DNA of 61,470 nt. Source: Athalassotoga sp964433875 (lineage in GTDB: Bacteria; Thermotogota; Thermotogae; Mesoaciditogales; Mesoaciditogaceae). A model generated the notes under the pieces. That model did not search any database. It was not told the DNA's origin and was given only the letters and a program-made list of their open reading frames with translations. The translations under genes were made by a program, and so were the position numbers. Of this stretch, positions 23,113 through 32,391 are shown in pieces. The stretch covers positions 1 through 61,470 of the forward strand of contig CAYSSO010000008.1 of assembly GCA_964433875.1 (NCBI GenBank), in the 5' to 3' direction. Numbering within the stretch: position 1 is the first letter of the stretch; the number at the start of each line of letters is the position of its first letter.

Positions 23113-24372
23113 TTATGAACTTTTTTCTAACTTTATCCTGTAGACGTAATAAAAGACCGCTAATCTGACCAAGAAGGTTATAAAAAATATTATCCTGTAA
23201 TCGTTGAATGTTAACCCTATAAAGTTGAAATGTACCTTTGAAAGGGCTATTACAAAAAGTCCCGATGTTATGTTTCCTATAAAAGATGCGAGATTAACAA
23301 AACTTGAATAAAGCGATAATGCCTCGGTCTTTCCAAAGGTTGGAACGACGTTAAGCAATGTGTTAAATGACATCAAGCCCAATCCTGCATTTGCAACTAT
23401 CCCTATGATTATCTGAAATGGCAGCATATAAATTAAAGATGGCAATGCCAATGCCCATCCTAACATGAGAAAGGCTCTCAAAAAAGCGACTATTTTGAGC
23501 ATTTTAAAATGGCCATATTTGTCTCCGAGACGTCCCCATATAGGCTGGGTGAAAGCCGCTGCAAGGCTTGAAACGACGGTGATAATTCCAAGTACAGCGT
23601 AACTGTAATGAAAGTCATCTATCATCATAACGGTGGGATATGGTCCAGAAATTGTACCGGCAAAAGTCATTAAGATGTAGGCGATAAGAAACTTTCTGTA
23701 ATCGCCTTTCAATTTCAAAACTTCAATCAAAACGTGGGGATTTAACATGTTGCCAGTTGGAGTCGGATCTTCGTCTTGGATCTTTAGCGCGTAAACATCG
23801 AGTGCTCCAAAGATAGAACCGATGGCAAACATCGTGAAAAAAGCCCAGAATCCCCCTCCGAGCATATCAAGGACATATCCAGCGGCCAGTGTTGCCGGTA
23901 CGGAAACAAGGCCTGTTATGAGATTCCTCAGTCCAAAGTACCTTCCGCGCACCCTCTGGTCTACGAGTTCGGTCATCCAGGCCTGCCACGCAGGGCCTGC
24001 CGAAGATGTGACTATTTGAAAGAAAAAAAAGATAAATAAGGCAATCCACACTCTTACACCGCTATTTATAAGCGCGGCGAAAACGAGTGTAAGAAATACC
24101 GGCCTTCCGAGTAAAGCCATAAGCAGTATAAATCTTTTTTTGCTTTTGAAGGTCCTTGCCAGTATCAGCGAGAAAGGTTGTAGCACGCTCGCAAGCGGAA
24201 TAAGCGCTCCGTATATTGACATTACAAATGGTGTTGCGCCAAGCCAGAGAAAAAATCCTACAAGGTACGAATTTCCACCAAAACCACCTGTAAATGATCC
24301 CCAGACTGTGGCCAAACTGCCTTCAATTATCGAAATCTTCCTTGCGTGTGACTTTTGATCTTCAGTCAACAT
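23113..24372 (-). CDS. Major facilitator superfamily transporter
   Basis: 419 residues with about twelve membrane segments. Between segments 2 and 3 and again near the middle are MFS-type loops (ASVLQPFSLILARTFKSKKR; TQPIWGRLGDKYGHFKML, close to the GxLaDrxGrkxxl motif). The RVRGRYFGLRNLITG segment is typical of sugar- or drug-type MFS proteins found in this phylum. AGGAGG lies upstream of the ATG with a longish gap of about 13 bases. Substrate cannot be predicted; position between two sugar-type ABC operons makes a solute transporter for carbohydrate more likely than drug export, but only weakly so. Confidence 0.85.
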   Translation of the reverse strand: MLTEDQKSHARKISIIEGSLATVWGSFTGGFGGNSYLVGFFLWLGATPFVMSIYGALIPLASVLQPFSLILARTFKSKKRFILLMALLGRPVFLTLVFAALINSGVRVWIALFIFFFFQIVTSSAGPAWQAWMTELVDQRVRGRYFGLRNLITGLVSVPATLAAGYVLDMLGGGFWAFFTMFAIGSIFGALDVYALKIQDEDPTPTGNMLNPHVLIEVLKLKGDYRKFLIAYILMTFAGTISGPYPTVMMIDDFHYSYAVLGIITVVSSLAAAFTQPIWGRLGDKYGHFKMLKIVAFLRAFLMLGWALALPSLIYMLPFQIIIGIVANAGLGLMSFNTLLNVVPTFGKTEALSLYSSFVNLASFIGNITSGLFVIALSKVHFNFIGLTFNDYRIIFFITFLVRLAVFYYVYRIKLEKSS

Positions 24373-24401
24373 GTGAAAAAGAAGGCCTCCTCTTATTTTT
24401 T

Positions 24402-24431
24402 ATTATAAACCTAAATTCTTCTCGCTTACAA
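24402..24431 (-). promoter_or_regulatory. Probable promoter of the MFS gene
   Basis: TTGTAA (24431-24426), 18-base spacer, TATAAT (24407-24402) on the minus strand. Confidence 0.55.
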
Positions 24432-24465
24432 GATCAAAGGGCTTGGGGAGTCGGCACTTGATCTT
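24430..24465. repeat. Inverted repeat touching the MFS -35 box
   Basis: AAGATCAA (24430-24437) and TTGATCTT (24458-24465) form an 8-bp perfect inverted repeat around a 20-base G+C-richer centre, in otherwise A+T-rich DNA. It overlaps the edge of the MFS -35 box and lies about 60 bases upstream of the next operon's promoter, so it may be an operator. TTTT follows on the plus strand, but no plus-strand gene lies upstream. Confidence 0.5.
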
Positions 24466-24525
24466 TTCGTGAAAGAACAAATTTAAATTTCTGAATATTA
24501 ACTTTGTAATATTAAGTATAAATAC

Positions 24526-24554
24526 TTGACATGAATTTCGATTTGATTTATAAT
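24526..24554 (+). promoter_or_regulatory. Perfect consensus sigma-A promoter of the family-5 ABC operon
   Basis: TTGACA (24526-24531), 17-base spacer, TATAAT (24549-24554). Both hexamers are exact. Predicted leader of about 47 bases. Confidence 0.93.
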
Positions 24555-24607
24555 TTATAACGCTTTTACGCATAAAAAAATTTAAAAGATTGAAAGGGGG
24601 TTTTTAG

Positions 24608-26458
24608 GTGAGGAAATTTTTACTGGTAATTTTGATGGGGATAGTCGTAGCGGGGTTTATCTTTGCTGGAGGAACGGCTAACTACGCTATGTTATCTGAC
24701 GTAACAAGTCTGAATATCTGGTCCATGTTGGGACCAAATGCAACTGCGTGGAACTTTTATCCAACAATGGGTAAATACGGGAGTCTATACGGCATGTCAG
24801 ATCTTACCTATCAGGTCGTGCCTGCTTTAGCAGATGGCTTCTGGTCGCCGCTTGAGAAGGTAACCGAAGATGGAACGACGATGTACGTTACAACCGTGAA
24901 ACTTCTAAAGGGTGTGACATGGTCAGATGGAACACCTTTTACCGCGGATGATGTGGTTTTCTCCTACGAGGTGCCGTTTAAATTGCAAATGCCCGGAAAC
25001 TGGATGTCAAATCTTCCTCCAGATCTTTTCGTCAAAGTCGTTAAAGTCGACGATTACACGGTCAAATTCTACATAACGCACCCGAGCGGCAACTTCATAT
25101 ATTCCGTCTTGATGAGTGCAATTGTTCAAAAGAAGTTCTGGGATCCGGTTTATCAGGAGGCGCTAAAACAAAAGGATCCAGCCCAGTACATGATGTCTTA
25201 CGATAAGAATCTCTTAGATGAACCATCGATAGGGGCATTCACGGTTTCTCAATGGCAGAAAGGCGCATACCTGCTCGACAAAGCGATTCCAAATTACACT
25301 TTCAAAGGTCAACAGGAGATAGAATACGCAAATGGTGCTGTCAGATACGTTATTCCATCCTTGAATCAGGACAACACCTATTATGGCACCCCGGAGGGAA
25401 CTGTCAACAACAAATTTGTAACGGGACCTTACGTCGATTCGATAATTTACAGGATATATCAAAACCAGACAGCGGCTGTTTCGGCTTTGATGAAGGGAGA
25501 GGTCGATTACATACTTAATCCAAATGGGCTTCAGAAAGGATTTGTCCAGCAACTACAGACCAATCCAAATATCAAAATTGTTGAAAACCCGTCTCTCGGT
25601 TTCCAATACATAGCCTTTAACCTGAGAAGATATCCGATGAACAACAAGGCATTCAGAGTTGCCATCGCATATTTAATAGACAGAGATCTACTTGCGAATA
25701 AAATTCTTGGCGGAAATACCAATCCTCTCTCATCGCTTGTGCCTCCCGGCAACAAATTCTGGTACGATCCGAACCTGAAGGCATATGGTGAAGGGATGAC
25801 GACTATAGAAAGATATCAGGCCGCCATAAAGACGCTCAAAGACGCCGGATTCTCATGGCTTATCGAGCCAAAGATAGAAAATGGCCAACTTGTCCAGCGT
25901 GGTCAGGGACTCATAGGTCCTGACGGGAAACTCATAAAGCAGATAACGATGATGGCTCCATCTGCCGGATACGATCCAATAAGATCGACGGCGGCTTTGT
26001 GGGTAGAGAAATGGGCCAACGATATAGGCATACCGCTTTATGCCGATCTGACGAGTTTTAACAACATAGTCGATGCCGTCTTCAATCAAAATTTCAACTT
26101 TGATATGTACATTCTTGGCTGGGGCATAACCATATATCCTGATTACATCTACGAATTCTTCTCATCAAGCCAGAATGTGCCAGGCGGATTTAACGCGCCG
26201 GGCTACAACAATCCAGAGTTCGAAAAGGTTGCAAAGGCATTTTTGGATTCGACAGATATGAATGTAGCGCGCGAATACGCGTTTAAGGCCGAAGAATATC
26301 TCAACGCCGATGTGCCTTACATCGTCCTCTTTGCTCCAAATGTCATAGAAGGTTACAGGGCCGACAAGATTTCCTTTGCCTACACAAAATGCCTTGATGG
26401 AATTCAGTCCGGATATTCTGGATACGGCGAACCTACTTACGTTAAGGTCATTCAATAA
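24608..26458 (+). CDS. ABC transporter family-5 solute-binding protein
   Basis: 616 residues from a GTG start with AAAGGGGG upstream. A signal peptide (ending near FAGG) is followed by a DppA/OppA-like binding protein: VTWSDGTPFTADDVVFSYE, MKGEVDYIL, FNLRRYPMNNKAFRVAIAYLIDR, YILGWGITIYPDYIYEFFSS. Family-5 proteins bind peptides, but in Thermotogota many bind oligosaccharides such as cellobiose or xylo- or manno-oligomers; sequence alone does not decide. First gene of a complete transporter operon under a perfect consensus promoter. Confidence 0.93.
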   Translation: MRKFLLVILMGIVVAGFIFAGGTANYAMLSDVTSLNIWSMLGPNATAWNFYPTMGKYGSLYGMSDLTYQVVPALADGFWSPLEKVTEDGTTMYVTTVKLLKGVTWSDGTPFTADDVVFSYEVPFKLQMPGNWMSNLPPDLFVKVVKVDDYTVKFYITHPSGNFIYSVLMSAIVQKKFWDPVYQEALKQKDPAQYMMSYDKNLLDEPSIGAFTVSQWQKGAYLLDKAIPNYTFKGQQEIEYANGAVRYVIPSLNQDNTYYGTPEGTVNNKFVTGPYVDSIIYRIYQNQTAAVSALMKGEVDYILNPNGLQKGFVQQLQTNPNIKIVENPSLGFQYIAFNLRRYPMNNKAFRVAIAYLIDRDLLANKILGGNTNPLSSLVPPGNKFWYDPNLKAYGEGMTTIERYQAAIKTLKDAGFSWLIEPKIENGQLVQRGQGLIGPDGKLIKQITMMAPSAGYDPIRSTAALWVEKWANDIGIPLYADLTSFNNIVDAVFNQNFNFDMYILGWGITIYPDYIYEFFSSSQNVPGGFNAPGYNNPEFEKVAKAFLDSTDMNVAREYAFKAEEYLNADVPYIVLFAPNVIEGYRADKISFAYTKCLDGIQSGYSGYGEPTYVKVIQ

Positions 26459-26469
26459 CGATTGAGATA

Positions 26470-26503
26470 AGGCCGGGTCTATCGGCCCGGCCTTCATTTT
26501 TTA
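26470..26503 (+). terminator. Strong hairpin after the family-5 binding-protein gene
   Basis: 9-bp stem AAGGCCGGG / CCCGGCCTT around an 8-base loop (with an alternative pairing), then CATTTTTTT. It lies between binding-protein and permease genes of the same operon, so it probably lowers downstream expression. Confidence 0.85.
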
Positions 26504-26518
26504 TGGGAAGGTGAGATG

Positions 26519-27673
26519 ATGCTGAAGTACATCGGAAACAGGATCTTGCAAATAGCCATATTGCTTGTGATTTACGTGGCTATTGTTTTTTTCTTGCTTC
26601 ACGCGATGCCCGGCGGAATAAAGACCCTGCTTATTTCAAATCCAAAACTCACGCCTCAGGCTCAGGAGGCCATAATAAGGGCTTTCGGTCTTGATCAACC
26701 TCTCTGGCTTCAGTTTGTCGATTACATGAAAAACGTATTCACTTTAAATCTGGGGATCTCTTTTTCTTATTATCCGACCCCAGTGTGGAATATTATCGCA
26801 GAGAGATTGCCAAGAACTGTTTTGCTCTTTACTGTGGCGACCTTGATAGCCTTTTTTGTGGGTTTTGCTTCGGGAAAATCCCTTGCGTGGAACCGCGGAA
26901 AGACAACAGAATACGTTTCAACTATCTTTGGCATAATAACCTACACCATTTTCACACCGCTACTTATATTCGTTGTGATATGGTTTTTTGGATCCTTCCT
27001 CGGTATCTTTCCGCTGAACCAATTTCTTAATCCCGATCTCTGGATTCACACCCGCTTAAATGCGCAGGTTATATTTTTGTACATACTTTTGACGATGCTC
27101 ATAATAGGCATAGTAATGCTTGTTTCATACCTTTTGGCTTTAAAATTTTCTCACAGGGTCAGAACACGCAGGCTGATCTTTTATCTTTCGACGATCATAG
27201 CAGTTGTCTTTTCGCTGTTTTTCTGGTGGGTAAGTCCCGTAGGAATATATGCGGCCGACATTCTCTGGCACATGGTCCTTCCGGTCATGACTGTAACTAT
27301 AATATCTTACGCAGGAAATATGCTTGTTATGAGAGATTCGATGCTTGAAACCATAAAGGAGGACTTCATAACAACTGCGCGTGCCAAAGGATTACCGGAT
27401 AAAGTTGTAAGAGACAAGCACGCGGCAAGGACTGCCATGCTTCCAGTCGTGACCAATTTCGTGCTTTCGCTCGGCTTTGTAGTCAGCGGTGGCGTCATAA
27501 CCGAAAGCCTCTTTTCGTGGCCGGGAATGGGTATGACCCTGCTCGATTCGACGCTCGCGAAGGATTATCCTTTAGCGGCTGGGGCACTTATATTTACCGG
27601 AATATTCGTACTCTTTGCGCACTTGGCAATAGATATAATATACGCATTTCTCGATCCGAGAATAAGGTATTGA
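26519..27673 (+). CDS. ABC transporter permease, DppB/OppB type
   Basis: 384 residues; long for this family (about 310-340). The usual GLDQPLWLQFVDYMKNV segment and the EAA-type loop (ITTARAKGLPDKVVRDKHAARTAMLPV) are present. The extra length is a pair of additional hydrophobic segments with a short basic loop (about residues 180-245) before the EAA loop. Two adjacent ATGs exist (26516, 26519); AAGGTGA fits the second better. Forms the channel with the next gene. Confidence 0.93.
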   Translation: MLKYIGNRILQIAILLVIYVAIVFFLLHAMPGGIKTLLISNPKLTPQAQEAIIRAFGLDQPLWLQFVDYMKNVFTLNLGISFSYYPTPVWNIIAERLPRTVLLFTVATLIAFFVGFASGKSLAWNRGKTTEYVSTIFGIITYTIFTPLLIFVVIWFFGSFLGIFPLNQFLNPDLWIHTRLNAQVIFLYILLTMLIIGIVMLVSYLLALKFSHRVRTRRLIFYLSTIIAVVFSLFFWWVSPVGIYAADILWHMVLPVMTVTIISYAGNMLVMRDSMLETIKEDFITTARAKGLPDKVVRDKHAARTAMLPVVTNFVLSLGFVVSGGVITESLFSWPGMGMTLLDSTLAKDYPLAAGALIFTGIFVLFAHLAIDIIYAFLDPRIRY

Positions 27674-27683
27674 GGTGATAACG

Positions 27684-28673
27684 ATGGCAGATAACGCAAA
27701 TATGACCGTTGAACCGGTGGAAGCAAAGTTAGAATCTCCGACTTTAATAAGAATTAAATTGATGTGGAGGGCCTTCAAGGAAAACTGGAAGATCTTTTCA
27801 CAATCGAAAATAGGAATGATAGGTCTTTACATAGTCATAATTTTTGCGGTGGCGGGTTTTATAGTCTACCCAATACTTGCAGATACCGTCTGGAAGACAA
27901 CAAGTCTTAACGCGATGGTCTCTTACAATCCTGTAACCGGATATGATTTTTTGCAAAATAATCCTGCACCTCCCTCTTGGGCGCATCTTCTCGGTACAGA
28001 TCCGCTTGGAAGGGATATACTTGCGCAATTGCTTTACTCGACACCGAGAGAGTTCATGCTTGGCATTGTGGCCGCTTTGATAACGGTTATAATAGGTACA
28101 TTGATCGGAACTGTTGCGGCATACTTTGGCGGCGCCCTCGATACCTTCTTTATGAGAGTTGCAGATATAGTGCTTTTGTTTCCATTCATACCATTTTTGA
28201 TAGTCATAAGTGGGATGATGCAGGTAGATTTGCTTACGCTTGCCCTGATAATAGGATTACTTTCCGGCTTTGGCGGTATAACGATAGTCTTAAGATCACA
28301 GGCGCTGATTGTAAAATCAAGGCCTTTCATAGAGTCTGCAAAGGTATCGGGTGCGAGCGATTCTTACATAATAGTCAATCACATAATTCCAAATGTCATG
28401 CCGCTCTCCTTTCTTTATATGATGTTTAACGTCACAGGTGCGATCTTTTCAGAGGCCGTGCTTTCTTTCTTCGGACTTTTGAACATAAAGATGTCATGGG
28501 GTCTTATGATATACACGGCCGATACGGCCGGATACATAATAGGTAGCAATATCTGGAATTACTGGTGGCTTTGGTTGCCTGCCGGCGCTTCCATAACCTT
28601 GTTGTGCGGTGCTTTTTATTTTATAGGCCGTGGACTTGACGAAGTTGTCAATCCAAGATTGAGAAAGAGGTGA
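27684..28673 (+). CDS. ABC transporter permease, DppC/OppC type
   Basis: About 329 residues. The N-terminal cytoplasmic tail and first helix, the LLGTDPLGRDILAQLLYSTPRE segment (shown in part by GTDPLGRDI) and the EAA loop (ESAKVSGASDSYIIVNHIIPN) are those of DppC/OppC. A GTG at 27675 is in frame, but GAGGTGA points to ATG 27684. Next gene starts 4 bases after the stop. Confidence 0.93.
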   Translation: MADNANMTVEPVEAKLESPTLIRIKLMWRAFKENWKIFSQSKIGMIGLYIVIIFAVAGFIVYPILADTVWKTTSLNAMVSYNPVTGYDFLQNNPAPPSWAHLLGTDPLGRDILAQLLYSTPREFMLGIVAALITVIIGTLIGTVAAYFGGALDTFFMRVADIVLLFPFIPFLIVISGMMQVDLLTLALIIGLLSGFGGITIVLRSQALIVKSRPFIESAKVSGASDSYIIVNHIIPNVMPLSFLYMMFNVTGAIFSEAVLSFFGLLNIKMSWGLMIYTADTAGYIIGSNIWNYWWLWLPAGASITLLCGAFYFIGRGLDEVVNPRLRKR

Positions 28674-28677
28674 GAGA

Positions 28678-29667
28678 ATGAAAACCGTACTCGAGGTTAA
28701 AAATTTGAAGATGTATTACGACACACAGGCCGGTCAGGTCAAGGCCGCAGATGATATATCTTTTTCTCTGTATGAAGGAGAATCAATGGGCCTTGTGGGT
28801 GAATCTGGATGCGGAAAGACATCGGTTTCCATGTCTATAATGCGATTACTTCCGGAGAATGCGAGAATAATTTCAGGCAATATCCTTTTTGGGGGAAATG
28901 ATATAGTAAAACTTTCAAATGAAGAGATGAATAAAATAAGATGGGCAGGAATTTCGATGATCTTTCAAGCCGCAATGAATTCGCTTAATCCTGTCTACAG
29001 AGTTGGAGACCAGATAATAGAGGCAATAACAACCCACGAGCCTAACGTCACATTCGAGGAGGCCCGCCAAAGAGTTGCGAGTCTTTACAAACTCGTAGGT
29101 CTTGATCCTGAAAGAATGGATAATTATCCCCACGAATATTCGGGTGGAATGAAACAGAGGGCTGTCATAGCGATGAGTTTGGCGTGCAATCCCAAACTTG
29201 TAATTGCAGATGAGCCAACAACAGCCCTTGATGTCATAGTGCAGGATACAATCTTAAGAGAACTTGAAAAGATCCAAAAGAAGTTAAATATGTCCATGAT
29301 ATACATCTCACACGATATAGCCGTCATTGCCGAGGTCGCTTCTAAAATAGCGATAATGTATGCCGGTAAAATAGTCGAAATGTCGGATTCTGTGGCGATT
29401 TTCAAAAGGCCGGCCCATCCATACACTGTGGGATTGATGTCCTCCTTTCCTTCCATAAGAGGGCCAAAGAAGGAACTTGTCACGATTCCGGGAGAGCCAC
29501 CTAATTTACTTAACGCTCCAGATCATTGCAGATTCGCGCCGAGGTGTCCCTTTGCAACTGATGAATGCTGGAAAAAAGAGCCTTCATACGAAGAGATAGA
29601 GAATAATCATTTCGTTGCATGCTTCCATCCGCAGAATCTTAAAAAGCAGGTGAGAGCCAATGTCTGA
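28678..29667 (+). CDS. ABC transporter ATPase, DppD/OppD type
   Basis: 329 residues. Walker A GESGCGKTS, signature YSGGMKQR, Walker B LVIADEPTTALD, switch His in YISHD. The C-terminal oligopeptide-type extension carries three cysteines of the CxxxxxxCPFA...C pattern (CRFAPRCPFATDEC) that binds an Fe-S cluster or metal in related proteins. It hydrolyses ATP together with the following ATPase, whose start it overlaps by 8 bases. Confidence 0.94.
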   Translation: MKTVLEVKNLKMYYDTQAGQVKAADDISFSLYEGESMGLVGESGCGKTSVSMSIMRLLPENARIISGNILFGGNDIVKLSNEEMNKIRWAGISMIFQAAMNSLNPVYRVGDQIIEAITTHEPNVTFEEARQRVASLYKLVGLDPERMDNYPHEYSGGMKQRAVIAMSLACNPKLVIADEPTTALDVIVQDTILRELEKIQKKLNMSMIYISHDIAVIAEVASKIAIMYAGKIVEMSDSVAIFKRPAHPYTVGLMSSFPSIRGPKKELVTIPGEPPNLLNAPDHCRFAPRCPFATDECWKKEPSYEEIENNHFVACFHPQNLKKQVRANV

Positions 29668-30658
29668 GATCGTTTTGAAAGTTGAAAATCTTAGCAAATT
29701 TTTTCCGATGAAAAAGAGCGTTTTTTCTCGTGCAAAACATTTTCTTCATGCCGTTGATGATCTAAATTTTCAAATAGAAAAGGGTAAGGTTTTATCTCTT
29801 GTCGGAGAATCTGGTTGTGGAAAGACAACAACGGGTAAAACGATATTAAGACTTTACGAGCCTACGAGAGGAAAGATAACCTTTCTCGGAAAGGACGTTA
29901 CACATCTTCACGAGGCCGAGGACAAAAAATGGTTTCACAGCAAAACACAAATGATCTTTCAGGATCCTTTTGAATCTCTAAACCCTCGAAAGACCATATT
30001 CGATATAGTTGCCGAGCCAATGAATATCCAAAATTTCGGTACCCTCAGAAAACGAGAATTGATGGTTATGGATATGCTCAAAAGGGTTGGCATCTCTCCT
30101 CCAGACGCATTTTTGTGGAGGTACCCGCACGAGTTAAGTGGTGGCCAGAGGCAGAGAGTTGCAATAGCGAGAGCGCTTGTCATGAAACCTGAATTTGTCG
30201 TTGCCGATGAACCTACATCGATGTTAGATGTCTCCATAAGAACACAGGTTATGAAATTGATGATGGACCTCATCAAAGATATGAACATGAGTTTTCTTTA
30301 TATAACCCATGACCTCGCCGTTGCAAGATATATGGCAGATGAGATAAGCGTTATGTATCTTGGCAGAATGGTCGAATACGCAAATTCCGAAGAACTGATA
30401 AACAATCCACTTCACCCTTACACAAAGGCTTTGATATCGGCAGTGCCGGTGCCGGATCCAGAGTTTAAAAGAAAATCGGTCGAAATAAAGGGAGGAATAG
30501 GAAAACCTATAGATCCTCTACCAAAATGCAGATTTTACGATAGGTGCCCCTTTGCAATGGAAATATGTAACCAGAAAGAGCCTGAACTTGTCGATGTTGG
30601 TCAAAGTCATAAGGTTGCGTGTTTCCTTTACAAGAAAGACGGTGGTACCATTGCTTGA
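29660..30658 (+). CDS. ABC transporter ATPase, DppF/OppF type
   Basis: 332 residues. Walker A GESGCGKTT, signature LSGGQRQR, Walker B FVVADEPTSMLD, switch His in YITHD, and the C-terminal cysteine motif CRFYDRCPFAMEIC. Second nucleotide-binding subunit of the transporter. A new small gene begins inside its last codons. Confidence 0.94.
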   Translation: MSEIVLKVENLSKFFPMKKSVFSRAKHFLHAVDDLNFQIEKGKVLSLVGESGCGKTTTGKTILRLYEPTRGKITFLGKDVTHLHEAEDKKWFHSKTQMIFQDPFESLNPRKTIFDIVAEPMNIQNFGTLRKRELMVMDMLKRVGISPPDAFLWRYPHELSGGQRQRVAIARALVMKPEFVVADEPTSMLDVSIRTQVMKLMMDLIKDMNMSFLYITHDLAVARYMADEISVMYLGRMVEYANSEELINNPLHPYTKALISAVPVPDPEFKRKSVEIKGGIGKPIDPLPKCRFYDRCPFAMEICNQKEPELVDVGQSHKVACFLYKKDGGTIA

Positions 30659-31124
30659 CTGGAAGAGATTCTTCCCATTTGTGCTTTTGTTAGTTGTACT
30701 TTTTGTAAACCTCGCGACGGAGATCGCGAGGTTTAACTCTTACACGACATTCATGGGAGAGTTCAAAGCCAATCTTTATTCGACGACAATTACAAAATCG
30801 GCCTCTGAAACGCGCATAACATTTGAGATAATAGGGAATTCTGGACTTAACGCGAAAAATGCCTATTTTTCTGAGGCTTCGTGCGTTTTGAGCACCGATG
30901 GAAAATCTCTCGGCGTTTTTCAATTCCCTTCAGAAGGGATATTGGGAATCTTTGACGGAAAGACGCTTGTCGCAACGGCGACTTTCAACTTTCCAAATGA
31001 TGAATTGTCTTCGAACAAACCCATAAAGTATACTCTCTACCTTGTAACTCATTTTTTGACCGGAAATCATGACACACGAGGCACATTGATGTTTGAGGGA
31101 GTCGTCAAGGAGGTAAAAAAATGA
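30651..31124 (+). CDS. Membrane-anchored protein of unknown function, co-encoded with the ABC transporter
   Basis: About 158 residues. A single N-terminal membrane helix (FFPFVLLLVVLFVNLATEI) is followed by an extracytoplasmic strand-rich domain of about 120 residues (TRITFEIIGNSG, AKNAYFSEASCVL, GTLMFEGVVKEV). The start is uncertain: TTG 30651 with GGTGG 5 bases before it is preferred; GTG 30642 is also possible. It overlaps the end of the upstream ATPase gene and the start of the next gene, so it belongs to the operon. I do not recognise the family. Confidence 0.7.
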   Translation: MLDWKRFFPFVLLLVVLFVNLATEIARFNSYTTFMGEFKANLYSTTITKSASETRITFEIIGNSGLNAKNAYFSEASCVLSTDGKSLGVFQFPSEGILGIFDGKTLVATATFNFPNDELSSNKPIKYTLYLVTHFLTGNHDTRGTLMFEGVVKEVKK

Positions 31125-31498
31125 AGATAAGGTTCGTTGTCTGGAGTTTGATGGACGCTTTGGCCTTTTTGATGGCCCAGATGTCTTTGCTTTTTTTACC
31201 CTTTTCTGAATTTCCCGGCTGGTTGATTTATGTTCTCGTGCTCGTTCTCGGGATTCTCATCGTTTTGACAGTCAGAGACATAAAGATAGGCATATTTGTA
31301 TCGCTTTCGGGGACTTTGATAGCGATGATACTTTATTTCTGGATGAGTTTTTTTATCTTACATATCTTTGGATCCTTTAACGAAGTTATAGCGTCAAACC
31401 TCAGTTTGAGCACCGGAGTTGTGAATACCATCTTCCTTTACATGTTTTGCCTTTTTGGGAATATCCTTGCCATGATCTTTTTGGGATTAATGTCTTAA
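31121..31498 (+). CDS. Small four-helix membrane protein of unknown function
   Basis: 125 residues with four hydrophobic segments and short loops. ATG overlaps the previous stop by 4 bases (ATGA), with GGAGG about 7 bases upstream. Last gene of the family-5 ABC operon, followed by a terminator. Function not recognised; with its membrane-anchored neighbour it may form an accessory pair to the transporter. Confidence 0.75.
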   Translation: MKIRFVVWSLMDALAFLMAQMSLLFLPFSEFPGWLIYVLVLVLGILIVLTVRDIKIGIFVSLSGTLIAMILYFWMSFFILHIFGSFNEVIASNLSLSTGVVNTIFLYMFCLFGNILAMIFLGLMS

Positions 31499-31531
31499 AG
31501 ATTAAGGGCGATGATATCGCCCTTAATCTTT
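31498..31531. terminator. Two-way terminator between the ABC operon and the korB end
   Basis: 15-bp perfect stem AAGATTAAGGGCGAT / ATCGCCCTTAATCTT with a GAT loop; T-rich on the plus side (TTTTCTC). It overlaps the stop codons of both convergent units. Confidence 0.92.
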
Positions 31532-32386
31532 TCTCATTGAATCGATAAGATTTGAGAGTTTTTTTAGATCTACATTTCTTTTGTAAAGAGGAGTTTTATC
31601 CTCTTCGTATGCCATGTTATTTTCCTCAAAGGTCTTTCTTTCTTCGACGTAGAAAATGCCGAGCGGCAATTTTTCTTCTTCAAGAGCACGCTTGAATGCC
31701 TCCATTTTGTCGTGTGGATCGTACGAGTCTTCAAGATAATAGGTGTTATCTTTGAACCATTGATATGTGTTTAATTTGTTGAATGTAACGCATGGCTGGA
31801 ATAGATCGACAAGAGAGAAACCTTTATGTTGAATCGCGGCCTTTAAAATCTTCACCGTACCGGGTATATCGGTTATTGAAGCCCTCGCGACAAATGATGC
31901 GCCATTTGCTATTGCCACCGCGATGGGATTGAATGGTTTGAGTATAACTCCTTCAACTTGGACAGGCGTTTTAAATCCTTCGCGACTTGTTGGAGAAGCC
32001 TGTCCCTTTGTAAGACCGTAAACCATGTTGTCATGGACTATAACGGTTATATCCGGATTTCTTCTCATCGCATGGAGAAAATGGTTCCCGCCTTCTCCGT
32101 ATATGTCTCCATCTCCGCTTTCGGCGATGACAACGAGATCGGGATTGGTTATTTTAATGGCCGTTGAGGGTGGAATAGCCCTTCCATGAAGACCGTTGAA
32201 AAAATTAGATCTTATGTAATGAGGCAATTTTGCCGCCTGTCCTATTCCCGAAACTATGACGAATTTTTCTGGAGGGATTTCGAGTTCTGCCATCGTTTGT
32301 TTTACCGCATTCAATATCCCGTAATCTCCACATCCCGGGCACCATGCAATATCGACAGGTCCCATATCGAATATTTTCTTATCCAT
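31523..32386 (-). CDS. korB: 2-oxoacid:ferredoxin oxidoreductase, beta subunit
   Basis: About 287 residues. It holds the thiamine diphosphate site: the WCPGCGDYG start segment, ESGDGDIYGEGGNHFLHA and the Mg/TPP loop VHDNMVYGLTKGQ. With the alpha subunit it oxidatively decarboxylates a 2-oxoacid (2-oxoglutarate or a related acid) to the CoA ester and reduces ferredoxin. A GTG at 32395 is in frame, but AGGTGA points to ATG 32386; the Shine-Dalgarno overlaps the korA stop codon. Last gene of the long minus-strand cluster. Confidence 0.9.
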   Translation of the reverse strand: MDKKIFDMGPVDIAWCPGCGDYGILNAVKQTMAELEIPPEKFVIVSGIGQAAKLPHYIRSNFFNGLHGRAIPPSTAIKITNPDLVVIAESGDGDIYGEGGNHFLHAMRRNPDITVIVHDNMVYGLTKGQASPTSREGFKTPVQVEGVILKPFNPIAVAIANGASFVARASITDIPGTVKILKAAIQHKGFSLVDLFQPCVTFNKLNTYQWFKDNTYYLEDSYDPHDKMEAFKRALEEEKLPLGIFYVEERKTFEENNMAYEEDKTPLYKRNVDLKKLSNLIDSMRKD

Positions 32387-32391
32387 AAAGA

